DNA from: a virus
Length of the DNA: 33,319 bases
IMG/VR virus record: IMGVR_UViG_3300027833_000138
Location: 1 to 33,319 of that record
Direction: 5' to 3' (one strand)
In this document: positions 1-7,337 of the stretch, piece by piece
Position numbering within the stretch: the first letter of the stretch is position 1
How the letters are laid out: every line of letters begins with the position of its first letter
Position numbers and translations under genes: made by a program
The notes under the pieces: generated by a model
The model's input: only the letters and a program-made list of their open reading frames with translations
The model's database searches: none
What the model was told of the DNA's origin: nothing

Positions 1-281
1 CAAGTATCACTGTATACTATACAGACAGCGAGTTCCTGCAAGTAGCACAGTGGATATGGGATAACTTTGACATCTGTAGTGGTATTAGTTTGTTGCCTGT
101 TAGTGACCATACATATCAGCAAGCTCCTTATGAGGACATCACTGCTGAGAAGTACGAGGAGTTACTAGCAGCAATGCCACAAGGTGTTAATTGGAATGAC
201 CTAATCTACTTCGAGCAAGAGGATAACACAACAGGCTCTCAGGAGTTAGCGTGTACTGGTGGGGCGTGTGAGATAGTGTAG
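1..281 (+). CDS. nrdJ: Adenosylcobalamin-dependent (class II) ribonucleotide reductase, C-terminal fragment
   Basis: Reading from base 3, the frame is open from the window edge to TAG at 279-281, so this is the 3' end of a gene cut by the edge (about 92 residues). The protein would reduce ribonucleotides to deoxyribonucleotides for phage DNA synthesis, using coenzyme B12. The stretch FDICSGISLLPVSDHTYQQ followed by APYEDIT resembles the end of monomeric class II reductases. The last residues, CTGGACEIV, carry the cysteine pair expected to re-reduce the active site. The matching N-terminus lies at 32550-33319, at the other edge and on the same strand. I infer that these are two ends of one gene and that the window is a genome opened inside it. 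A bidirectional terminator follows immediately. Confidence 0.88.
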   Translation, partial: SITVYYTDSEFLQVAQWIWDNFDICSGISLLPVSDHTYQQAPYEDITAEKYEELLAAMPQGVNWNDLIYFEQEDNTTGSQELACTGGACEIV

Positions 282-282
282 T

Positions 283-314
283 AAAACTTGGGGGTCATTG
301 CGACCCCCTTTTTT
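283..314. terminator. Bidirectional rho-independent terminator between convergent arms
   Basis: A 7-bp perfect stem (GGGGGTC at 290-296, GACCCCC at 302-308) has a 5-base loop. It is flanked by AAAA at 283-286 and by six T from 309, so either strand gives a GC-rich hairpin followed by U. It sits directly after the nrdJ stop and overlaps the stop codon of the last leftward gene, where the two transcription arms meet. Confidence 0.9.
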
Positions 315-3300
315 ATCTTCTATCTTGACGTTCGTTGTAGTTTTCGGCTCCACCGAGGAACCAGTTGTAAACTACATTGCCTACAACAGGAACACCACGG
401 ACAGCCTTACTTACATCAGGGTCATCTTCAAACACTTCCCCCCCTAAAGTTAAAGCCGCGTCAATGATTGGTGTAGCCGGAGCTATCTGATTAAACACAG
501 CACCTTTCCAATCTCCGTTTGACCAGTACTTATCTACAGTATATTGGTTCATACCATAGACACCAAGCAAAGCCCACAGCGCTCTATCGGGGATGTCTTC
601 CGCTTTAACTTCCCTTCCTAGTATCAAGTCTTTAGCCACCTGAGTACCTGTGTTAGCGACTGAAAGATACCCTGCCAACAACGTAGCATTCTTAATAGCT
701 TCCTTCTTATTCCCTTTAGCATATTCCTGCACTACATTCCTACGTACAATATCAACCTGCTTCAAAGTAAAAGACTTCAACATATAAAGAATACGATGAT
801 TAGGGCTGTCCAGATAAGCCTGTGGAAACTCACTTAACGAGATAGGCTGTGCATCTGATAGCTCATTGAACAAGAACTGTCTAACTGAAGCTGACCTGTT
901 GCCTTCCTCTAAGTCTTTAAGCAATGCTTTAGTTTCATCACCATAAGTATTACCAAACTTTTTAAGTAACTTCTCTCGTCCCTTCGCTGTCTTAGCTAAC
1001 TTACTAGCATTCTTATAGGCGGCATTAATAAGAGTTTCTTTACCCCATCTATCCATAGCCTTAAAGCCTGACACACCCATAAGTTTATTCAAGGCTTTTG
1101 CTGTGCCCCTTGCACTTGCTTCGGACAATTCCTTTGAAACTTCATCAATACCTAAATCAATCAGCTTCCAATCCTTTGACTTAAACATTCCTGCTACAGT
1201 ATTTCTAAACCCGTTTAAAGCTCCAGATGTACCTACGTCACCTAGCTGAGTAAGGGCGGAGATAGGATTAGCAATAGTACCCATGTATCCTAAGTCTCTT
1301 ACCGTAGCATTCACTGAGTTAGGGGATTGCTCGCCACCCACAAAGCGGCTCTTCAGCATTTCAATAAGTTCAACCTCATCTTCCGGACGTATTCGCCCGG
1401 CCTTTGTTTCTGCCTGCACGTAGTCACCGATAGAGTTGTCCATATCAACTAGACCTGTCTGACTATTGTTAGTCTTATACTTACCTAAGAACTTACGCTT
1501 CTCTAAATCATTAACGGCTCTTCGTAGGTAGATAGACAAAGACTCTTCAGGTGAGGCGTAGTATTGCATCTGGTCGTCAGACAAAATTAGCTTACGATTA
1601 CGCACAAACGCAGGCTTACCGTCCTTCGGAGCAAAACTATAGCCACGTACTAGCTTGTCAATTATCTCAGCGTTCTCCTCATCAGTAATCATATCGACAG
1701 ATATTTTCTTATGTGCCGCATACTGACGCTGTGCCTTACCAATCAAACCTTTCTGTTCTACACCTAAACTATCCTGCAATCCCTTGAGGTCTTTCACTAA
1801 GCGAGGGAAGTAGTTGTCAATCTTTTGGAAGCTATGACCTGACTCCAGTAAGTCGTCACCTAGTTTACTTAACATAGGTAAGACACTCATATCGAACTCA
1901 TCAGCCAAACCACGACCCATTAGTCCTCTTGCCGCATCGAAGTCTTCGTTATACAGTAGCCGTGCGATTTGAGAGCGCGTTGCTTCAGGAAGTTTAGACA
2001 AACCTTTAACAAAACCTTCAGCGTCCTTCATAACTTGCTGAGTTCGTAGGTTAGTATCAAGTTCAAACTTACGTAGTCTACCAAACACAGGCTCACTGAT
2101 TGCCTTGATACGAGTACTAAGGACACCTAATATTTTGTCAACACCACTGTTAGTAAACCTACCTACAGCCGAGTCATTAACGATAGTTTCTTCTAGTTGT
2201 TTATCAGCAATCTTCTGCGGAGAGATTTCTAGTTTTAAATTCAGTCGCTTCTGTGCGGCTCCTAGTTTATTAAGGTCAACCCCTGCTTCCTCAAGAATAG
2301 CTTTAGGATTAAAAGGATTCTTACCTTCACGTATTCCCCTATCTACTATTATCTGAGCATCCCTTACTGTCTTCTTAGCGCCTCTGTCACTAAGTACTTT
2401 AACACCTTTAACAAACACACCACTAAGAGCACCACCGGCAAGAGCAGATACCCCTGCTTTAGTTGCGTCTACCTCACCCGACTCTGAATATACAAAGTCA
2501 TCAGCCGCACTACCAAACCCTGCAATAGCAGTACCTAACATAATACCACCTTTGACTGTACTTGCCGCAGGTATAAGATTGATAGGGTCAATAACAGCTT
2601 TAGAGACAGCGCCAACCGTAGCACCCGTAGACTCAGGGTCATAGCTAAACATCGGGCCAGATAACATCTGAACCATACGCTCCTTTCTACGCTTAACAGC
2701 TAAACGTCTTTCGTTGAAAGGTAACTTACTAATGTCCTCACCGTACTTGTCTTCAACTGTAATCAAGTCTTCTGGGCTACCACCTGTGTATCCAACAGGA
2801 GCAGAGTAAGCCATAGCGTACTCAGGTACAGGAGCCAAGGCTTCCATGAATGACGTAGCGTTACTTATGTAGTTAGGGTTCTTAATAAACTCATGGATAG
2901 CTTGTCTAGTTTGATTTGACTTACCTCTTGACAGGAATTGTTTCTTACCGTTTTTGACAATAATTAAGTCACCTACCTCAGCATCTTTACTTTGAAGGTT
3001 AGGAGAGTTATCAATATCTTCCTGTGTTATTACGTGGTCAATGTCTATAACGTCTTCTTCTGACGAGAAGATACGCACCAGTTTACCATCCTTGATACGG
3101 TCGCCTGACAGCACACCTTTCTTTTGTAGATTAGGGCTATTGTAAATATCGTCAAGCGTAACAGTGTAACCTACTTCAGATAGTCTAGCGTCAGCCTCTT
3201 CCTGTAGTATTTGTTCCTCAACTCTTTTGTTTTCTGTTGTACGTTCACCAGACTCCTCTCGTCTAGCCTTTCGACTAGAGAGGGGTTGTCCTTGAGTTTC

Positions 3301-3330
3301 TTCTAGTACATCAAGCTTTGTGTCTGCCAT
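313..3330 (-). CDS. Large internal virion / DNA-ejection protein (putative)
   Basis: A protein of 1005 residues, the last gene of the leftward structural arm. The N-terminus is highly charged. Residues 56-88 and 100-130 are two copies of one repeat built around DI(Y/D)NSPNLQ and a downstream GD(R/L)I. Residues of about 250-310 hold Ala/Gly-rich hydrophobic segments (for example GGIMLGTAIAGFGSAA and GVSALAGGALSGVFVKG) that could insert in a membrane. The remainder is mostly helical and charged. Its size, its position after two Ala/Gln-rich proteins and its membrane-like segments fit the large ejection protein of podoviruses (compare P22 gp16 or T7 gp16). I see no lytic transglycosylase motif, so the role rests on context. 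Start ATG at 3330 lies 2 bases after the upstream gene. Confidence 0.68.
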   Translation of the reverse strand: MADTKLDVLEETQGQPLSSRKARREESGERTTENKRVEEQILQEEADARLSEVGYTVTLDDIYNSPNLQKKGVLSGDRIKDGKLVRIFSSEEDVIDIDHVITQEDIDNSPNLQSKDAEVGDLIIVKNGKKQFLSRGKSNQTRQAIHEFIKNPNYISNATSFMEALAPVPEYAMAYSAPVGYTGGSPEDLITVEDKYGEDISKLPFNERRLAVKRRKERMVQMLSGPMFSYDPESTGATVGAVSKAVIDPINLIPAASTVKGGIMLGTAIAGFGSAADDFVYSESGEVDATKAGVSALAGGALSGVFVKGVKVLSDRGAKKTVRDAQIIVDRGIREGKNPFNPKAILEEAGVDLNKLGAAQKRLNLKLEISPQKIADKQLEETIVNDSAVGRFTNSGVDKILGVLSTRIKAISEPVFGRLRKFELDTNLRTQQVMKDAEGFVKGLSKLPEATRSQIARLLYNEDFDAARGLMGRGLADEFDMSVLPMLSKLGDDLLESGHSFQKIDNYFPRLVKDLKGLQDSLGVEQKGLIGKAQRQYAAHKKISVDMITDEENAEIIDKLVRGYSFAPKDGKPAFVRNRKLILSDDQMQYYASPEESLSIYLRRAVNDLEKRKFLGKYKTNNSQTGLVDMDNSIGDYVQAETKAGRIRPEDEVELIEMLKSRFVGGEQSPNSVNATVRDLGYMGTIANPISALTQLGDVGTSGALNGFRNTVAGMFKSKDWKLIDLGIDEVSKELSEASARGTAKALNKLMGVSGFKAMDRWGKETLINAAYKNASKLAKTAKGREKLLKKFGNTYGDETKALLKDLEEGNRSASVRQFLFNELSDAQPISLSEFPQAYLDSPNHRILYMLKSFTLKQVDIVRRNVVQEYAKGNKKEAIKNATLLAGYLSVANTGTQVAKDLILGREVKAEDIPDRALWALLGVYGMNQYTVDKYWSNGDWKGAVFNQIAPATPIIDAALTLGGEVFEDDPDVSKAVRGVPVVGNVVYNWFLGGAENYNERQDRR

Positions 3331-3332
3331 GT

Positions 3333-4235
3333 TTAAACCTCTCCAAAGGCATCGTCAGTTGTACTCTCAGGAACATTACCGCCTGTCCTGTTTCGTTTCT
3401 TACGCTTACCTACCTGACTACCTTGACTACCAGTTGAACCATTGTCACCACCAGTAGGAAGGTCAAGAGATTCTACAGCACTAATAGCTTGAGTTAGGGC
3501 TTCTTCGGTACTCATCTTACCTCGAATCATTAGCTCCTTAGCTTTAAAGTAAACAGCCTTCTTGGTGTCTCCACTTAATGTTTTAAAAATCCATCCGGTT
3601 TTTAATTTTTTTACTTTTTCTTGAAACTCCTTTGTATTGAGGATGTAGTCAAAAGCTTTTTCTTCCTCTGCTGTTGCGGGCTTAACAACCGCGTTAGAAG
3701 AACCAAAAAGAATTGAACCTGCTTTCTCTAAGGTTATACCGCCTGTTTCAATTGCCTTAGCAAGCTCTTCGTTTCCGTTCTCTCTGGCTTGTTGAGCAAA
3801 AAGCGCACGGGACACACCTTGTTGTGCGAGTACTGCATCTGCTCGGTCAAGCTCACGTTTAGTCGAAGCTTTCTGCATCTTAAAAGTTTCTTCAGCTATG
3901 TCCATTCTTTTTTCAGCACGTTCTTCCTGTACCTTTGCCACACGCATAGCTTCGATTTTTGCGGCAGTCTGTGCAGCACCCGCAAAGTCGCCTGTGCCTT
4001 GTTGTATCTTGGCTAGCTTGGCGAGTCCTTCCGGTTTTGTCAAGTCCAAACCAGACAAAGCCTGCTGCATACGTGCTTGAGATGAGGGAGCACCCCCGCG
4101 AGCTACGCTACCTAAGCTGCCCTGAAGTCGTTGCGCTTGTTGTTGACCAAACATACCACGGAAACCGGGAGTGCCGGCAACGGGCTGTTGTGTTGGAGTA
4201 ATCTCCGTTAGCATTCTCATTAAATCTCTAGCCAT
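3333..4235 (-). CDS. Internal virion protein (putative), 300 aa
   Basis: It begins with a Gln/Gly-rich segment (PGFRGMFGQQQAQRLQGSLG), followed by a long helical, coiled-coil-prone part (residues of about 60-170, rich in Ala, Lys, Glu and Gln). The tail is basic and Ser/Gly-rich (GKRKKRNRTGG). No enzymatic motif is visible. The start shares one base with the stop of the upstream 308-aa gene (TAATG), so the two are translationally coupled. Composition and place between the tail gene and the 1005-aa protein suggest a head-interior or ejected protein. This is inference from context; I do not recognise a named family. Confidence 0.6.
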   Translation of the reverse strand: MARDLMRMLTEITPTQQPVAGTPGFRGMFGQQQAQRLQGSLGSVARGGAPSSQARMQQALSGLDLTKPEGLAKLAKIQQGTGDFAGAAQTAAKIEAMRVAKVQEERAEKRMDIAEETFKMQKASTKRELDRADAVLAQQGVSRALFAQQARENGNEELAKAIETGGITLEKAGSILFGSSNAVVKPATAEEEKAFDYILNTKEFQEKVKKLKTGWIFKTLSGDTKKAVYFKAKELMIRGKMSTEEALTQAISAVESLDLPTGGDNGSTGSQGSQVGKRKKRNRTGGNVPESTTDDAFGEV

Positions 4236-5161
4236 TACTCATCACCTCCGCCAAACAAACCACCAATAACAGGAACATCAGTAAGATAATTATTGATATC
4301 TCCAAAGACATTGCCTAATAAACCATCTTCTCCAGTTGCAATGGAAGGGTCTTTCAATACACCGGCGACCAGTTGCTCCTGTAGTGAAGCTTCACGGCCT
4401 AACAAGCTATCAAGCAAGGAACGCTGCTGGCCTAGTCTTAACTGATTAGCTAAGTCTTCAGCTTGCATACGAGTCTCAAGACCACCTAAGCCTAGTTCAG
4501 CACCAAACTGTGCGCCTGTTCTACGGCCAACATCAGCAAAGCCAGCAGGGGTAGCGGCAGCACCAAAGAGTCCAATAGCCTGCTCTTGTGGCATGTAACC
4601 TGCACCCAATAAACCCTGTGCTCCTAATAGAGACTGTTGTTGTTCAGCCAATGCTTGTTGTCTAGCACCTAAGTTGGCTCTTGACATTGCTTCCTGTCGT
4701 GCAGTCTCTTGTGCCAGTAACTCAGGTGAAGAACCACCGTAAGCTGCGGAACCTAAACCTAAGCGACCTTGGGACAGCATACGTTCTTCTAACGCGAGAC
4801 GGTTGCGTTCCTCTTCAGGACGCTGTGTGGCTCTAATCTGCTCGAAGATAGCTGCTTGCTGTGCCGCAGGGTCTTGCCCTACCTGACCAAACAAGCCTGC
4901 TGCTTGACCCATTAATTGGTTTTGTAGAGCCTGCTGCTCAGGAGACAAACCTAAAGTTAAACCCCCTTCAGGTGTTGCCGATACATTAGCCAAACTACCT
5001 GTGACTGTGTAAGGTTTAAAAGTACTATCTAGCTTTGCGGTTTCAGCTAAAGCAGTAGCGCCTTCTTGTTGTGTTTTACCTAGCTGTTGAACGTCTTTAA
5101 TGTTCTCACGACCTAAGTAGTAATCAGCACCAGCGCGTGCCAAGTCTGTAAATGTACTCAT
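4235..5161 (-). CDS. Internal virion protein (putative), Ala/Gln/Leu-rich, 308 aa
   Basis: A low-complexity, largely helical protein dominated by Ala, Gln, Leu and Gly. It contains several Gln-rich helices (for example LAEQQQSLLGAQGLLGAG) and ends in a short hydrophobic, Gly-rich segment (VPVIGGLFGGGDE). Such a composition is typical of podovirus ejection proteins in the style of P22 gp7/gp20, which leave the capsid with the DNA. It overlaps both neighbours by one base at TAATG junctions, so the tail gene, this gene and the 300-aa gene form one coupled cassette. Function is inferred from composition and position. Confidence 0.62.
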   Translation of the reverse strand: MSTFTDLARAGADYYLGRENIKDVQQLGKTQQEGATALAETAKLDSTFKPYTVTGSLANVSATPEGGLTLGLSPEQQALQNQLMGQAAGLFGQVGQDPAAQQAAIFEQIRATQRPEEERNRLALEERMLSQGRLGLGSAAYGGSSPELLAQETARQEAMSRANLGARQQALAEQQQSLLGAQGLLGAGYMPQEQAIGLFGAAATPAGFADVGRRTGAQFGAELGLGGLETRMQAEDLANQLRLGQQRSLLDSLLGREASLQEQLVAGVLKDPSIATGEDGLLGNVFGDINNYLTDVPVIGGLFGGGDE

Positions 5162-6693
5162 TATATCAGTCTCCCTAATAGAGCGTGTATGTCAATTTTT
5201 TGAATAGAGAACTGAGCATCATTAATCTCAGCTTCAAGGCCAATCGTCACTACCTCACCGCTACCACTGGTGTTTACCTTCGGAGTGTTGATAAGAATAG
5301 ATGAAGTGTATTCACCAGTAGTGTTGTACTCAGCAGTGCCGTACTCGGCTAGAGTTCCTGTACCAAAAATAAATGCCTGCTTAGTGTAACTTTGCGCATA
5401 GTCATACCCCCAGTTAAGAGTTGTGGGTGTGCTTTGGCCGCCGATAATAGTCAAGTTAAATTTCTTCAAGAACTTTAGGTTAGCCGCATTGCCAAAGTCC
5501 AAAGGATTACTAAAGTACCGCATCTCGTATTTTTCAGTACCGTCTAAGTAACCGTTATACTCAACAATACCGCTATCTTTTCCTATGTATATCGTACCGC
5601 CTTCCAAGACAGCAAAAGACAATGGATATAGGCCTGACCAAGTAGTTGCTCTTTGTGACCCGTCAGGTAAAGGAGTACGCATGTCAAAGCAGTACACAGT
5701 GTTGCTGTCTGGAAGGGTCAATACATAAAAGGCTTCCTCCGAGCTATACAAAGACTTGATAGGGTTGGTCTGTAAAGGAAGCAAAGACAACAAGTCATTA
5801 CGTACATTCTTACTGATGTCTCGCATAGGCATGGACTTTTCTTGTATAGTCCTACCAAAGCTACGCACACCTGTTTCAGACAAAAACAAAACGTCAGTGC
5901 CTGTGTGCTGTACTGAATCACGAGCTATACAACCAATGCCCTCTACAGTGTCCGTAAGGGTCATTGAAGCGGGGCTTGACGCCCCAGAGTACACAATTAT
6001 AGACTTCTTGCCAAAGATGATTAGGAAGCCATTGTGAGCCGCTAAGGACACTATCTCATCATAGCCTGTAGGCCACACCAAAGTTACGTCTAAAGAACCT
6101 GAAGTACCTCCTGTCCACGCATGACCATTGAGCGTGTCAGACCAATATACGGTATGCTTGTCGCCTGTAACGTCAGCTACAAATAACTTACCATAAGCTG
6201 CTAAGACTTCATTACCTTGTGGTGCAGTTCCTGTGCTGTGGCTGTGGCCTGACATAGTTTCTAGTACAAAAGAACCTGACTCGTCTGTGCCTATCAGCGG
6301 CTCATGGCCTCTCTGGAACATGTAGACATGGTTGTTAAGTGTTACTGCTTTCCAGTTGTTAGCCGTTGGTGTGTAACTACTGGGCGTTATGTCTGTCAGT
6401 GTTGTAGTCCCTGAGAATATTTTATTGTTACCGGCTGACAACACAATTTTATCACCAGACCTATCAATAAACTCGTACATGGTTTCAATACCACGGCTAG
6501 TCCCTAGCACAGAGGAACCGTTGGTAGACACCCCCTCCCAGCCTTTACGTGCGCCGATACGACCTAGCTTGTCAATAACACAGTTGTCTGCGACAGACGC
6601 AAACGAAGGGTCAATCCCGATAGGAGAGTCCTGCGTGTTAATGCCAGCAAAGCCCGGAGCCGCTACTGTAATGTTTTGTAATTGTTGAGCCAT
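5161..6693 (-). CDS. Tail hub / DNA stabilisation protein (P22 gp10-like, putative)
   Basis: A protein of 510 residues opening with APGFAGINTQDSPIGID and then a segment about constants and setup (CVIDKLGRIGARKGWEG), a pattern I associate with podovirus tail proteins of the P22 gp10 / packaged-DNA stabilisation type. Much of the rest is Gly/Thr/Ser-rich beta structure with repeated short strands (NNHVYMFQRGHEPL, AYGKLFVADV, NGFLIIFGKKSIIVYSG), consistent with a beta-propeller-like core. It lies between the head-tail adaptor gene and the ejection-protein genes, the expected place for a tail hub or plug. The start shares one base with the end of the adaptor gene. No catalytic motif is visible. 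Confidence 0.72.
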   Translation of the reverse strand: MAQQLQNITVAAPGFAGINTQDSPIGIDPSFASVADNCVIDKLGRIGARKGWEGVSTNGSSVLGTSRGIETMYEFIDRSGDKIVLSAGNNKIFSGTTTLTDITPSSYTPTANNWKAVTLNNHVYMFQRGHEPLIGTDESGSFVLETMSGHSHSTGTAPQGNEVLAAYGKLFVADVTGDKHTVYWSDTLNGHAWTGGTSGSLDVTLVWPTGYDEIVSLAAHNGFLIIFGKKSIIVYSGASSPASMTLTDTVEGIGCIARDSVQHTGTDVLFLSETGVRSFGRTIQEKSMPMRDISKNVRNDLLSLLPLQTNPIKSLYSSEEAFYVLTLPDSNTVYCFDMRTPLPDGSQRATTWSGLYPLSFAVLEGGTIYIGKDSGIVEYNGYLDGTEKYEMRYFSNPLDFGNAANLKFLKKFNLTIIGGQSTPTTLNWGYDYAQSYTKQAFIFGTGTLAEYGTAEYNTTGEYTSSILINTPKVNTSGSGEVVTIGLEAEINDAQFSIQKIDIHALLGRLI

Positions 6694-7337
6694 TATGAAT
6701 ACCAGATAGTTTCTTCAGGATGTTTAGCTGCATCATAAGCAATAGCATCAGACAACGAAACATCAGCCAAAGCAAACAACTCAGCAGCACTTGTACCTCC
6801 AGTTTCTCCACGCTCCCTTGCTCCCAGTGCTGTAGCCATTTGAACTACGGGCATAGAGGGTACTGTTAGTCTAGCTGTGTCGCCACTAAAATCAGCAGTA
6901 CGAACAGCGGTATTAAAAGTTAAAGTATATGCTTTGTCTGGATTAGGATAAATCTCTACAATGTCATCACCGTTAGCATCTACCCCTTTAAAGCAGTAGT
7001 ATTGTGGCTGCCCGGTGGGAGCAGGAGTGACTAAGTTCTCGTTGTCCATCCAAGCAGAACCACGGTACTGTATAAAGTTCTTAGAAGTTTCATTAACAAC
7101 ATTAAAAACTTTTAAGTTAGAGCCTGCGTTTGTAAGAGAGTATGTAGTAGTGTCAGCAACCAGAGATACTGAAAGTTCAGTCCGTAATGCTGTCCAATCA
7201 TAAGCATCCTCTACTGTCCTTTTCGCATCGTTTACAAACTCTCCAATAAGTTTAGAGTAACTATTCTGAGACACGGTACTGACTTCTTCTTCTCGAAGTC
7301 TACGCAGTACGCTGTTTACTAATTGTAAGTATGTCAT
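6693..7337 (-). CDS. Head-tail adaptor / tail accessory protein (putative)
   Basis: A 214-residue protein beginning MTYLQLVNSVLRRLREEEV and containing a helical FVNDAKRTVEDAYDWTALR segment, then a beta-rich middle (about residues 45-150). This helix-then-sandwich arrangement is common in the adaptor proteins (T7 gp11-like, P22 gp4-like) that dock below the portal. The ATG overlaps the stop of the upstream collagen-like gene by a few bases, and its stop overlaps the start of the tail-hub gene. Stoichiometry and exact partner cannot be read from the sequence. Confidence 0.68.
   Translation of the reverse strand: MTYLQLVNSVLRRLREEEVSTVSQNSYSKLIGEFVNDAKRTVEDAYDWTALRTELSVSLVADTTTYSLTNAGSNLKVFNVVNETSKNFIQYRGSAWMDNENLVTPAPTGQPQYYCFKGVDANGDDIVEIYPNPDKAYTLTFNTAVRTADFSGDTARLTVPSMPVVQMATALGARERGETGGTSAAELFALADVSLSDAIAYDAAKHPEETIWYS

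Noticed and set aside
10-24. Palindrome-like CTGTATACTATACAG at the left edge
   Set aside because: It lies inside nrdJ codons for conserved residues and lacks the AGTATACT core; likely coincidental.
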